Positions 23,901 to 37,274 of a stretch of DNA of 64,000 nucleotides are shown piece by piece. The stretch is taken from the NCBI RefSeq assembly GCF_018991925.1, contig NW_024737068.1, positions 9,294,625 through 9,358,624 of the forward strand, in the 5' to 3' direction. This DNA comes from Homarus americanus (Eukaryota; Arthropoda; Malacostraca; Decapoda; Nephropidae). Position 1 is the first letter of the stretch. Each line of letters begins with the position of its first letter. The notes beneath the pieces were generated by a model that was not told where the DNA came from, searched no databases, and saw only the letters and a list, made by a program, of their open reading frames with translations. The position numbers were made by a program, and so were the translations under genes.

Positions 23901-26190
23901 GGTGAGTAAAGGTAAGGTAAAAAAGGTAAGGTGGGTAAAGGTGAAGTGATATGGTCAAGGCAGGAGTGGGTAAGGTAAGGTAAGGTAATGTAAAGTAAAT
24001 ATAGGTAAGGTAAGGTAAAAATTATAAGGTAAGGTGAGTTAAAGTAAATATAGGTAGGATGTAAGAGGTGAGTTAAGGTAGGTAAGGTAAATATAGGTAA
24101 GGTTAAGATAAGGTAAGGTAAGGTAAAGTTAAAGGTAAAAGGTAAGGTAAAGTAAATATAGGTAAAGGTAAGGTAAGGTAAAGGTAAGGTGATAAAATTA
24201 AATATTGGTAAGGTAAGATAAAAGATAAGGTAAAAGGATAAGGTAAAGAGTAAAGTAAATTAAAAGGTAAATATAGGTATTAAGGTAAGGTAAGGTAAGG
24301 TAAGGTAAAGGAAATAAATATAGGTAAAGGTATAGGTAAGGGTGGGTGGAATAAATATGGGTAAAAGGTGGAGTAAAAGGTAAGGTATAAAGATTAGGAG
24401 TAAGGTGGGTGAGGTAAGGTAAAAGTTAAAGGCAAATATAAGGTAAGGTGGGTGAATGTAAGGTAAGGTAAGGTATAAGGTGTGTAAGAAGTAAGGTAAG
24501 GTAAAGGGGTAAAAGTAAATATAGGTAAGGTAAAAGGTAAGGTAAAAGATGAGTGAGTAAGGTAAGGTAAGGTAAGATAAAAGTAAATATAGGTAAAAGA
24601 ATGGTAAAGGTAAGGTAAGGTAAGAGTTAGAAGGTAAGGTAAGGTAAAAATAAATATAGGTAAGGTAAAGGTAAAAAAGGTAAAGGTAAGGTAAAAGGTA
24701 AGATTAAAGTAAAATAAATTAAGAATAAAAGGTAAAGTATAGTGAGGTAAGGTGAGGTAAAGTGAAATGGTGAGGCGGTGAGTGAGTGTGTGTGTAAGGT
24801 GGGTAAAGTGTATAGGTGAGGTGAGGTGGTCAAAGTAAATATAGGTAAGGGTAAAGGTAGATGTAAGGTAAGGTATGGTAAAAAGATAGGTAAGGTAAGG
24901 TATAAAGTGTAAATATAGGTAGGGTAAGGATTAGGGTAAGGTAAAAAAGTAAGGTAAGGTAAAAGGTAAAGTGTAAATGTTAAGGTATATAGTAAATATT
25001 GGTAAGGTAAAATTAAGGTAAAGTAGATATAGGTAAGGTAAGGTAAAAATAAATATAGGTAAGGTAAGGTAAGGTATTAAAAAGTAAATATAGGTATATG
25101 TGTAGTCAAGTGTAAGGTAAGATTAAATATAGGTATGGTAAGGTAAGGTAAAGATTGGATTGCAGGGTAAGGTAAAAATTAAGGTATGGGTAAGGACAGA
25201 AAGTAAATATAGGAAGGTAAGGTTAAAGTAAGTTAAGTGTGGTAATGGTAAAGTAAATATAGGTAAGGTTAAGGTAAGGTAAAAGGTAAGGTAATAAAAG
25301 AGTAAATATAGGTAAAAGGTAAAAGGTATGATAAAAAATTAGGGTAAGGTATGCAAAATATAGGTAAGGTGGTAAGGTAAGGTAAGGTATGAAGGGTAAA
25401 AGGTAAGGTGAAATATAGGTAGGTAGGTAAAGTAAGTATAGGTAAGTGGTAAGGTAAAGTAAATATGGAAGTTAAGGTGATAAGATGTAAGAGTAAAAGG
25501 TAAGATAAAATATAGGTAAGGTAAGGTAAGGTGAGGTAAATGATGGGTAGGTAAGGTAAAGGTAAGTATAGGTAAGGATGGGTAAAAAAAATATAGGTGT
25601 GTAAGGTATAAGGTGAGGTAAGGTGAGGTGAGGTAAGGTAAGGTAGATGTAAGAGTAAATATAGGTAAGGTGAGTAAAGTAAGGTAAGGTAAGGTAAAGA
25701 GTATGTATAGGTTATTTAAGGTAAGTGGTATGGTAAAGATTAAATGATATATATGGAGTAAGGTGGTAAAGAATTTGGTAAGGTAAGGTAAAGGTAAATA
25801 TAGGTATGGTAAGGTAAGGTAGTTATAGGTAAGGTAAAATTAGGTATGGTAGTGGAAGTAAATATGGTAAGTTAAGGTATTAAAAGTAAAATATGGTAAG
25901 GAAGGTGGGTAAAAGGTAAGGTATTGTAGGTAAAAGGTGAAAAGTAAATATAGGTAAGGTAAGGTAAGGTAAGGTAAAGTAAATATAGGTAAGGTAGGTA
26001 AGGTAAGGTAGTAAAGTAAATATGGTAAGGTAGTGAGTAAAAATAGATGAGTGTTAAGGTAAAGGTGGGTAAAAGGTAAATATAGGTAAGGTAGGGTAAA
26101 AAGGAATTGAGTGAGTGCTAAATAGTAATAAATATAGGTAAGGAGGTAAAGGTATTGGTAAAAAGGTAAAGGTAAGGTAAAGGTAAGGTA
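17950..26190 (+). repeat. 8.2-kb degenerate GGTAA pentanucleotide satellite
   Basis: A single array based on GGTAA (AAGGT in register) with GGTAAA, GGTAAAA, GGGTA, GGAGTA and GATGGA variants. From about 17975 to 21960 I see no C on the plus strand. From about 22440 the array is interspersed every 30-70 bp with AAATATAGG, and occasional C appears. The plus strand repeatedly reads AAG|GTAAGG, a splice-donor-like word. The unit differs from the telomeric GGTTA by one base. Homopolymer lengths vary erratically, so base-calling noise is possible. Leu/Tyr/Phe/Pro minus-strand frames are artefacts. Confidence 0.96.
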
Positions 26191-26337
26191 TCCATATCAT
26201 GTTCTCAAAACAATATATCCAGGTATATTCTAACCACCTACTGATGACATATGTAAACAAACACCTTCCAAATACACTAATAGATACACGACCCTCCGTC
26301 ATATACCATTAACACGCTGTAAATGGACCCATTACCT

Positions 26338-26376
<39 letters not shown>

Positions 26377-26858
26377 ATTTGCAACATTTATTTGTAAACA
26401 TTTCAACAAATCATCAGACTTAAAGCGAAAATGAGTACAATAGCATCGGAAAAACTATGACAAAATTAATAGAATTAAATAAATAAATCACAGAAGTGCA
26501 TCGAAAAAAACATTGAACAACAAACCATTGCGTTATTTCTTGACTTCAATTTAACAATAGAGTAAAACACTAAAATTAACAAAAGCTTAGAGCCTACAGG
26601 TGAATATATTGTACAGAGATAAACATATGTTACAACAATCAAGAATAAACATACCCAGTAAAACCAAAGTAATGAAGTGGGATGAGTAGCCCAGTACTGG
26701 GTGGTTGAGGAGCGACTCTGTTGTGACCATATGTCATGTCGTCGGGGCAAGTGGTGAGGATGGTGAAGTCTGCCTTATTTATAGGGTGTGGCTATGGTCT
26801 CTAATGGCTGAATAAGGTGGTTTCCAAAATAGTTGTTTTTTCTGAATGAACGACCCTG
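26191..26858. other. Unique AT-rich DNA with (TA)n
   Basis: Holds a (TA)17 tract at 26341-26374. A 91-codon minus frame at 26475-26750 is not repeat-derived, with a hydrophobic segment in its middle, but I recognise no family. It may be chance. Confidence 0.4.
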
Positions 26859-27024
26859 GTGCTCGGAAATTCTAGTTCTCAGTTGTCGTTTAGTTTGACC
26901 AACTTTACCAACGCATTACAGCGACAACACTTGAATAAATTTAGTCAAATGTTGTCGCTGTAATGCCACTTTCGTTGGTCAAAGTATACGACATCTGAGA
27001 GCTAGAATTGCAGAACACCATTGT
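26859..27024. repeat. Near-perfect palindrome with no spacer
   Basis: Arms of about 83 bp meet at AATAAATTT near 26942. The left arm contains GACCAACTTTACCAACG and ATTACAGCGACAACA. The right arm contains TGTTGTCGCTGTAAT and CGTTGGTCAAAG. Outer pairs include AATTCTAG with CTAGAATT. There are scattered mismatches and small indels. It can form a cruciform or long hairpin. It could be a foldback element or part of an inverted transposon pair. Confidence 0.85.
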
Positions 27025-27187
27025 GGATGTGAGGTGTGACGTGTGACGGTGAGGGCTGTACTGGTGTGCCCGATATGTTGACGTCCGTGGGAATAGGTTC
27101 CGGTGATCAGTGTGTTTGTGTTGAAGCTTAAGCAAAAGAGTACTTACTGGATGTGATGCTCCATCACCAGCAGGAAGAGAGGAGGTC

Positions 27188-27688
27188 AGGCTAGGGTCCA
27201 ACAGATTACCCAAAAAGTGCTTAAAAGTATATTAAATCAGGGGTAAATCTTAACATATCTGTTATACATACACAAAACATGTCTAATATATTTTTGTGTA
27301 ATTTTGTAAAATAATTTGTAAGATAAATAATAAACAGCGAAAAAACTTTCAGTATTGGCGAGCAATAAATTCAAAGTTCGTGAACAAGAATAACACAGAC
27401 CCATCGTGATACGCTTGCTATCCTAACCTAACCTAACCTAACGAAAAGTAAATCTATGTTAAATACCCCAAAGTAAAGAAACATCGGTAATTATATCTCC
27501 ATTTTGGATATGTTTTGTCTTTGGAATTTAGCGTTTTCGCTGTTTATTATTCATTATTTTGACTACATTTCAATGAAAACATTAATAATCAGTGTTTATT
27601 GATGTAAAACATATATTCACTGAATTTTACCTGATTTATATACTTTGGGTACTTTTGGATCGTTGGACCGCAGGTGCCCATCGATGGT
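27188..27688. mobile_element. MITE-like element with diverged ~150-bp terminal inverted repeats
   Basis: The left end GGTCCAACAGATTACCCAAA (27196 on) is matched by the complement of TTTGGGTACTTTTGG/GTTGGACC at 27642-27670, and internal blocks AATAATAAACAGCGAAAA (27325-27343) pair with TTTTCGCTGTTTATTATT (27535-27555). The arms have diverged with indels. The roughly 185-bp centre carries three to four CCTAACCTAA telomere-type units at 27421-27441 and no ORF. Size and structure fit a non-autonomous DNA element. I could not identify the target duplication. Confidence 0.6.
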
Positions 27689-28782
27689 TGGGTTTTAACT
27701 AGGGACGGTGGTTTAACTTCTAACATTAAAACGACAAAAAACAACCCCTTGCGACGATCTCTGCCTCTTAATTTTCTGTTATGGTTGAAATATTATACAA
27801 ACTATATCACTTTTAATCACTATAGAGTATGGTGAAGGATTTATTATTCCATAAAAGAAAGAAACTAAAGTATGGTGTGTCGTGTGATGGTGACAGAGAC
27901 CAGCATCACCACCACGATGTGGATTTGAGAAGATTTGTGGCAGGACAGCCTCAGTTTTAACACCAGTGTGACGAGACAAAACTGTGTAGGGGAGAATTTA
28001 TAGTTCCTGGGCACCTGTACTTTGGAGAGAGAGAGAGAGATGGGGAGAGAGAGGGGAGAGAGGGGGTGCTAATCTTGACCAATGAAGGCTGTGAGCGACC
28101 CGCCGTGAACAGAAGTAAACAAACAATCCCCCAAAAAAAATATTGTCCAGAGCAAGTCAGCAACGAGCAACGAGACTAACAGCATCAGTCAGGTCAGTAT
28201 ATACAAGGAGGAAAATTGATAAACTCTGTCAATACTGTGATGAATTTATCAGGTGTGTGGTGTGTGTGTGTGTGTGTGTCAAATCAATTCAAAATTTTTT
28301 ATTCAGACAGACAGACAGACACAAATTCGTTCTGAAGTACTCTGTGATGCAATAAATTGAATAACAACAGGTTTCCAGGGCTGTGTGACCTAGCCTGACC
28401 TGGAATAATAACTAGCCAACAAATTTAGCAACACGTACGTAGATATACTAACACGTTAACAAGTACACAGCCAACACGTACGTAGATATACTATAAAAAG
28501 TGCGTTTTTCCAGCTGAGAAAAGATGCCCTGCCCCTTTCAAACCTCCGTCCGATTTGTCCTGAAGTAATGATGTATTTCTAATGAGTTTATTCATAATCG
28601 TTGGGGTGACCATCTGACGAGACAGATATTTAGCTAAATTATATAAAGATACATACATTCATTATTTCAAACATATACGTAGGAAATTTATCAGAAGTAT
28701 TATACATGAATTAACTGTTAAACTTCAGCAAATTCACGCTTTCGGAGGATGCATTTAATATATACTTATTTTTACCCACAAT
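27689..28782. other. Unique DNA with minor simple repeats
   Basis: Contains a GA tract at 28025-28075, (GT)n at 28259-28278 and (GACA)n at 28305-28320. The text CAGTCAGGTCAGTATATAC at 28188-28206 resembles a donor site. The words ACACGTACGTAGATATACTA are present twice, at 28432 and 28474, as a short direct repeat. No coding region recognised. Confidence 0.5.
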
Positions 28783-29019
28783 ACATAATAAGACAAATTA
28801 CGTATAGTAATATTACAGTATATAAAACTAACATTTCAAAAGATTAGAATCATTGAAATATTTACACAGTCGTCAGCAGAGGCGGAAAATGCGACTGCGA
28901 ACAACTTCACCCTCTCTGCCTCATGACGGCTGTGTAAATATTTCAATGTGATTCTAATCTTTTGAAATGTTAGTTTTTGTATACTGTAGTATTGCTGATA
29001 TGTAATTGTCTTAGTATGT
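28783..29019. mobile_element. 237-bp foldback hairpin element
   Basis: Arms 28783-28875 and 28924-29019 are inverted copies. ACTAACATTTCAAAAGATTA on the left pairs with TAATCTTTTGAAATGTTAGT on the right, AATATTTACACAG pairs with CTGTGTAAATATT, and the outer ACATAATAAGAC pairs with GTCTTAGTATGT. The 48-base loop can pair further through GCAGAG and CTCTGC. There are few mismatches, so RNA from either strand would fold into a long hairpin. It has no ORF. Best read as a foldback MITE. Confidence 0.85.
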
Positions 29020-29035
29020 CACCGTCGCCGCCCTC

Positions 29036-29234
29036 ACCACCACCACACCACCGCCACCACCACCACCACCACCACCACCTCCACCACCACCACCACCACC
29101 ACCACCACCACCACCACCACCACCACCTCCACCACCACCACCACCACCACCACCATCACCACTCACCCACCACCACCACCACCAACACCACCACCACCAC
29201 CACCACCACCACCACCACCACCACCACCACCACC
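29036..29234. repeat. (CCA)n microsatellite
   Basis: About 65 CCA triplets with occasional TCC, ATC and CTCA breaks. Poly-His and poly-Gly frames are artefacts. It starts 16 bp after the 28783-29019 hairpin. Confidence 0.97.
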
Positions 29235-29489
29235 ATATTTGCGATGTATCATTAACCTTTTCATTTAAATCTTCTACTATTATAAAACCTGTCTCCATGT
29301 TTCTGTTTCTGAGAATTATACATTAACTAAATGTTCCTGAAATTGACTTATGACGAGAAACATGAATTGTTTTTTTGTCAACTGGTGTGTGTAGTTAAAT
29401 GATGATAAGTTCTCTCTGCCTAATTAACCTTTGACCTGGGGGGTAGGGGGGTCAGGTGTAGTGGGCGCTGGGGTAAGGTCATTCAGGCT

Positions 29490-29556
29490 ATGGTGTAGGG
29501 TAAGGTAAGGTAAGATAAGGTAAGGTATGTAAGGTAAGGTAAGGTATGTAAGGTAA
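29490..29556 (+). repeat. Small GGTAA satellite patch
   Basis: About 12 GGTAA units with AGATAA and GTATGTAA variants, the same motif as the 8.2-kb array and in the same orientation, isolated 3.3 kb downstream of it. Confidence 0.9.
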
Positions 29557-29879
29557 GCTGACCTCTTTCACCTGTGAGAATATTTCAGCCATCTGTCAGC
29601 AACAGAGGACACAACAAGTTGGACTCTGACCTTAACATTTACCTGAAATTGACTAAAAATAAAATCCTGCCCATTTAAACCTTTGCCACCAGCTGGGGAA
29701 TGGATTATGATCGGACAAAATTATGTGATAGGAGTCCTATGCCATATTTCGGTGACTCTGACCTTGACCCCTGTCTGTGATAGTGACTACAATCGAATTT
29801 GACTCTGTATTTTCACACTAACGGCAGATTGAAGTTAGTACACAGACACAGACACACACAGACACAGACACAGACACGA
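29557..29879. other. Unique spacer with short CA/GACA run
   Basis: Unique sequence ending in imperfect CAGACACA units at 29836-29880. No gene seen. Confidence 0.5.
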
Positions 29880-32800
29880 CCACACAACTCCAGCATACAT
29901 TACACATTATACACCACGTCACACAACATAACATCACACAACATGAACACACCACAACATCACACAGCATATTACACCACGTCACACAACATAACACCAC
30001 ACAACATAACATCACACCACAACATCACATATTACACCACGTCACACAACATAACACCACACAACATAACATCACACCAACATCACACAGCATATTACAC
30101 CACGTCACACAACATAACGTCACTCAACAACATCACACAGCATAATACACCACGTCACACAACATAACACCACACAACATAACATCACACAGCATAATAC
30201 ACCACGTCACACAGCATACCCACACAACATAACATCACACAGCATAATACACCACGTCACACAACATAACGTCACTCAACATAACATCACACAGCATAAT
30301 ACACGTCACACAACATAACACCACACAACATAACATCACACAACATAACATCACACCACAACATCACATATTACACCACGTCACACAACTATAACACCAC
30401 ACAACATAACATCACACCACAACATCACACAGCATATTACACCACGTCACACAACATAACACCACACAACATAACATCACACCACAACATCACACAGCAT
30501 ATTACACCACGTCACACAACATAACGTCACTCAACATAACATCACACAGCATAATACACCACGTCACACAAACATAACACACAACATAACATCACACAGC
30601 ATAATACACCACGTCACACAGCATAACACCACACAACATAACATCACACAGCATAATACACGTCACACAACATAACGTCACTCAACATAACATCACACAG
30701 CATAATACACACGTCACACACAACATAACACCACACAACATAACATCACAGCATAATACACCACGTCACACAACATAACACCACACAACATAACGTCACA
30801 CCACAACATCACACAGCATATTACACCACGTCACACAACATAACACCACACAACATAACATCACACAGCATAATACACCCGTCACACAACATAACACCAA
30901 ACAACATAACATCACACAGCATAATACACCACGTCACACAACATAACGTCACCAACATAACATCACAGCATATTACACCACGTCACACAACATAACGTCA
31001 CACAACATAACGTCACACCACAACATCACACAGCATAATACACCACGTCACACAACATAACACCAAACAACATAACATCACACAGCATAATACACCACGT
31101 CACACAACATAACGTCACTCAACATAACATCACACAGCATAATACACCACGTCACACAACATAACACCACAAACATAACGTCACACCACAACATCACACG
31201 CATATTACACCCGTCACACAACATAACACCACACAACATAACATCACACAGCATAATACACCACGTCACACAACATAACACCACACAAACATAACATCAC
31301 ACAGCATAATACACCACGTCACACAACATAACGTCACACAACATAAACATCACACAGCATAATACACCACGTCACACAACATAACGTCACCAACATAACA
31401 TCACACAGCATAATACAAACGTCACACAACATAACGTCACTCAACATAACGTCACACCACAACATCACACAGCATATTACACCACGTCACACAACATAAC
31501 ACCACACAACATAACATCACACAGCATAATACACCACGTCACACAACATAACACCAAACAACATAACATCACACCACAACATCACACAGCATATTACACC
31601 ACGTCACACAACATAACACCACACAACATAACATCACACAGCATAATACACCACGTCACACAACATAACACCAAACAACATAACGTCACACCACAACATC
31701 ACACAGCATATTACACACGTCACACAAACATAACACCACACAACATAACATCACACAGCATAATACACCACGTCACACAACATAACACCACACAACATAA
31801 CATCACACAGCATAATACACCACGTCACACAACATAACACCACACAACATAACATCACACAGCATAATACACCACGTCACACAACATAACGTCACTCAAC
31901 TATAAGGTCACACCACAACATCACACAGCATATTACACCACGTCACACAACATAACACCACACAACATAACATCACACAGCATAATACACCCGTCACACA
32001 ACATAACACCACACAACATAACGTCACACCACAACATCACAGCATATTACACCACGTCACACAACATAACACCACACAACATAACATCACACAGCATACA
32101 CCACGTCACACAACATAACACAAAACAACATAACATCACACAGCATAATACACCACGTCACACAACATAACACCAAACAACATAACATCACACAGCATAA
32201 TACACCACGTCACACAACATAACACCAAACAACATAACATCACACAGCATAATACACCACGTCACACAACATAACACCACACAACATAACATCACACAGC
32301 ATAATACACCACGTCACACAACATAACACCAAACAACATAACATCACACAGCATAATACACCACGTCACACAACATAACACCAAACAACATAACATCACA
32401 CAGCATATTACACCACGTCACACAACATAACACCACACAACATAACATCACACAGCATAATACACCACGTCACACAACATAACACCAACAACATAACATC
32501 ACACAGCATAATACACCACGTCACACAACATAACGTCACTCAACATAACATCACACAGCATAATACACCACGTCACACAACATAACACCACACAACATAA
32601 CATCACACAGCATATTACACCACGTCACACAACATAACACCACACAACATAACATCACACAGCATTACACCACGTCACACAATATACACCACACATAACA
32701 TCACACATAATACACCAATCACAACATAACACCACACAACATAACATCACACAACAGATTACACCACGTCACACAACATAACACCACAATAACATCACAC

Positions 32801-33440
32801 AGCATAATACACCACGTCACAACATAACACCACACAACATAACATCACACAGCATATTACACCACGTCACACAACATAACACCCACACAACATAACATCA
32901 CACAGCATATTACACCACGTCACACAACATAACGTCACACAACATAACACCACACAACATAACATCACACAGCATATTACACCACGTCACACAACATAAC
33001 GTCACTCAACACAATATCACAGCACAACACATTACAACACATCATCACACAACACAGCACAACACATTACACGACATCACCAATATAACACAATACAACA
33101 CCTTACAACACAAAATCACGCAACACAACATCACAACACAACACATCATCACACAACACAGCACAACACGTTACACGACATCACACAATATAACACAATA
33201 CAGCAAAGCATCACAGCAACACCGCACAACACTCATAACTGCGGAGAATTACACACCGTCACCATAACACCGTAACAATAACACACACAACACAGCACAA
33301 CATAACACAGCACAACATAACACAGCACAACATAACACAACACAACATAACACAACATAACATAACACAACACATCATAACTGGTGGTACAACAATACCC
33401 TCATAACATCCACAACATAATACGACCTCATAACTGCAAG
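29880..33440. repeat. 3.5-kb array of a 52-bp satellite
   Basis: The unit of about 52 bp joins CACCACGTCACACAACATAA, CACCACACAACATAACATCA and CACAGCATAATA. Variant units carry CATAACGTCACTCAACATAA or an added ACCACAACATCACACAGCAT giving CATATTA, and these variants recur in blocks, suggesting higher-order structure. After about 33000 the units decay to ACAACACAGCAC words. Thr/His/Ile and Cys/Val/Met frames are repeat translations. Confidence 0.95.
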
Positions 33441-34174
<734 letters not shown>

Positions 34175-34313
34175 CAATAACTTATCACTCATTTTGTTTT
34201 ATTGTCGGAAAAATATTATAATCCCCATAAATATATAAATAAATAAATAAAGGAAATCCTCACCATTTTCCTCTCCTCATTTCTACTGATTGATGACTAC
34301 AATGATCATAAGC

Positions 34314-35607
34314 CCCCCCACCACCACCACCACCACCACCACCACCATCACCGCCACCACCATCACCGCCACCACCACCGCCACACACCACCACCACCAC
34401 CCCACCACCACCACCACCCCACCACCATCACCACCACCACCTCCACCACCACCACCACCACCACCACCACCACCACCACCACCACCATCACCGCCACCAC
34501 CATCACTGCCACCACCACCGCCATCACCACCACCACCATCACCGCCACCACCACCGCCCCCACCACCATCACCGCCACCACCATCACCACCACCACCACC
34601 ACCCCACCACCATCACCGCCACCACCACCACCACCACCACCCCACCACCATCACCGCCACCACCACCGCCATCACCACCACCACCATCACCACCACCACC
34701 ATCACCGCCACCCACCACCAATACCACCACCGCCACCACCATTACCATCACCATCACCGCCGCCACCACCACCACCACCACCGCCACACCCCACCAATAC
34801 CACCACCGCCACCACCCACCAACACCACCACCGCCACCACACCATACCACCACCGCCACCACCACCGATACCACCACCGCCACCACCATCACCGCCGCCA
34901 CCATCACCGCCGCCACCATCACCGCCGCCACCACCACCACCACCACCACCATCACCGCCGCCACCATCACCGCCGCCACCATCACCGCCGCCACCACCAT
35001 CACCGCCACCACCACCACCACCACCCCACTACCATCACCGCCGCCACCATCACCGCCGCCACCATCACCGCCCCCACCACCATCACCGCCACCACCATCA
35101 CCACCACCACCACCACCCCACCACCATCACCGCCACCACCACCACCACCACCACCCCACCACCATCACCGCCACCACCACCGCCATCACCACACCACCAC
35201 CACCACCCCACCACCATCACCGCAACCATCACTGCCGCCACCATCACCGCCCCACCACCATCACCGCCACCACCATCACCACCACCACCACCACCCCACC
35301 ACCATCACCACCGCCACCACCACCACCACCACCACCACCCCACCACCATCACCGCCACCACCATCACCATCACCACCGAAACCCAACCAATACCACCGCC
35401 ACCACCACCAATACCACCACCGCCACCACCATCACCGCCGCCACCACCACCATCACTGCCACCACCACCACCACCACCCCACCCCCACCCCACCACCACC
35501 ACTCCCCACCACTCCCCACCACCACCACCCCCACCACCTCACCACACCACCACCACCACCACCACACCACCACCACTCACCACCACCACCCCACCACCAG
35601 TACAGTA
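34314..35607. repeat. 1.3-kb CCA/CCG trinucleotide array
   Basis: CCACCATCACCGCCACCA-type triplets with phase breaks such as CACACCACC and CACCCCACC. The plus strand has almost no G outside CG steps. A 454-codon Pro/His/Thr plus frame spans it and should not be annotated as a gene. Confidence 0.97.
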
Positions 35608-35734
35608 ACATTACTCAACCTGCACCACTAATAGTAGCAACAGGCGGGTCATAAATTCTGTAAAAATTACTGGTTGTTGCCCCATTAAAATACCTGTCAT
35701 TGTTCACTTGGTTTAATCACACACACACAAACAC

Positions 35735-36269
35735 ACTACTACTACTACTTATACTTTGTCACTCGAATCGAGTATGACGATCATCCAGCTATGATACAAT
35801 GATATGAGTTGTTTGGGATGTCTTTCGTTGGTGAGCTCTGAGATGACTAAAGAGGCCGATACGGGCCCGGCAGAGTTGTTCACAGATGTTGCGGGGGCCT
35901 ACATCTAGTGCGGAGGGGCAGCGGCAGTGTCTTTCCGGCGTTGGCGCTTGCCTGTCTCGGTTTTGGAGCGCTTTTCGAAAGTATTGACACCTTTCTGTAG
36001 TGATCCTCCAGGCGTTACGGAGTGGAGTGATCGTCTCCAGGTGAGGTGGTCGATGTGGCACTTTTCAGGTTTATCTTGAGACAAATCTTTATTCCTTTCC
36101 AATTGCCCGCCAGCATTGTTTACTATTCGTTAGGTGACTGGAAAGTAGCTGCTTTTGGCAGTCTACTGTCGTCCATGGGTAACATGGCCAGTCCAGGCTG
36201 TTGTTCGTGGATAATGGTAGCCTTGATGCTCTACAGTTGAGCAATGGGCTGCACCGAACGGAAGCACTA
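35735..36269 (-). pseudogene. LINE copy 1, C-terminal end and 3' tail (truncated at gap)
   Basis: Minus-strand reading gives the C-terminal part of a LINE ORF2. A segment ending in SHLTNSK lies near 36120, a GVNTFEKRSK-type linker lies near 35970, and a terminal zinc-knuckle-like motif CEQLCRARIGLFSHLRAHQ lies near 35820-35890. Frames are broken in at least two places. The 3' end is a short (AGT)n tail on the minus strand (ACTACTACTAC at 35736-35748 on the plus strand) next to CA repeats. The same layout is seen in the copy at 39565-41190, so both are one family. RTE-like affinity is inferred from RT sequence and the microsatellite tail. The element is cut on its 5' side by the assembly gap. 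Confidence 0.75.
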
Positions 36270-36367
36270 NNNNNNNNNNNNNNNNNNNNNNNNNNNNNNN
36301 NNNNNNNNNNNNNNNNNNNNNNNNNNNNNNNNNNNNNNNNNNNNNNNNNNNNNNNNNNNNNNNNNNN
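36270..36367. other. Assembly gap (98 N)
   Basis: Ninety-eight N characters between LINE copy 1 and the Helitron remnant. The real distance and content are unknown, and open frames across it are meaningless. Confidence 0.99.
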
Positions 36368-36374
36368 AGAACAA

Positions 36375-37258
36375 GTCATGAAACAATACATAGAACAAGT
36401 CTTGCTTGATGAAGCAGATCCTCTGAAAGACTTTCTTGGTGGTTTTTCCAGAGCTGGCTTGGGTTGGAAAGTTCACATGTTCACATGATGGCAAACAGGT
36501 TCCTCATTCTCATTGGCGATTGAGTAGCTGCTGCTTCTTCTAATGTGTCATTCCAGTGACCATCATCTTCCAGTAGGCCAAGGAGATTGCACTCTTCCTA
36601 TTAGGTTCTGCAGACTTGTCCATTCACTGTCTTGAGTGCTGATTATGATGTTGGGCCACGGATGTGGTGCAAAAGTACTCTCAAACAATAGCATTCAAAG
36701 TTGATGGGGTGAACCGTGAAGACACGTCCCAAAGCATTGCCTGACTTTATCCCTGGATATCCTTCAACATCGGATCCTTGAGCTCTTCTCTGGAACTTTT
36801 TCATTGAAGCCTGCCATATGTAGAACTTGGGTACGTCAACATACAGGAGGATTTGAGCAAACTCATCTTCCTGTGAAAGCTTGGAGAATGCAGTGAGGGT
36901 CGTATTAGCAGGATTTGCCATTTGATTTTGGAGGGACTCTTCTGTGAAGTATGCTCTCTGTCCATTTTCCAGGTGAACAGCCAGATGAACTACTGTTGGA
37001 CATCGTTTGTGTATGAGAAAACTAAAAATTCTCCATAGGGCTTCATTGCTGCATATATAACGGCCCTGCTGAAACTGTGTCACCTCATCATGATTTCCAT
37101 CCTTTCCCAATGCAAAGATAGCTTGGTCAGAGCCTTTGTTGACGTATTTGCAAACATACTTGATGGACTTGACTGAATTGCAGAACTCCACATTGATGTG
37201 CGAATTGAATGCTTTACTTAAAAGAGGATTTTAGGGGAACACCCATTTGTTGTCTACT
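36375..37258 (-). pseudogene. Helitron Rep/helicase remnant
   Basis: Minus-strand translation matches the middle of a Helitron Rep-helicase protein. It reads SHINVEFCNSVKSIKY, then the paired-tyrosine motif KYVCKYVNKG (about 37132-37161) that ends the Rep nicking domain, then the typical linker SNEALWRIFSFLIH and VVHLAVHLENGQRAYF, and further on LGRVFTVHP and LEDDGHWNDTLEEA. The longest open piece is 182 codons (36643-37191). Stops and frameshifts follow on the 3' side (about 36635 and 36488) and one stop lies upstream near 37230. The HUH region and the Pif1 helicase motifs are absent, removed by the 25-bp minisatellite upstream and by the gap downstream. It cannot encode a working protein. 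Family assignment is from remembered Helitron sequence. Confidence 0.85.
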
Positions 37259-37274
37259 GTTATTATTTTATTGT

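Noticed and set aside
22492..24833. Minus-strand Leu/Tyr/Phe-rich frames resembling membrane proteins
   Set aside because: They are translations of the complement of GGTAA repeats (TACCTT, TATATTTACC).
34290..35654. A 454-codon open frame rich in Pro, His and Thr
   Set aside because: It is the direct translation of a CCA/CCG triplet array. The opposite strand is equally open as Val/Gly, and there is no non-repeat domain.
36089..36494. Open frames crossing the N run
   Set aside because: They contain 33 undefined residues from the gap. The real coding content is the LINE on one side and the Helitron on the other.
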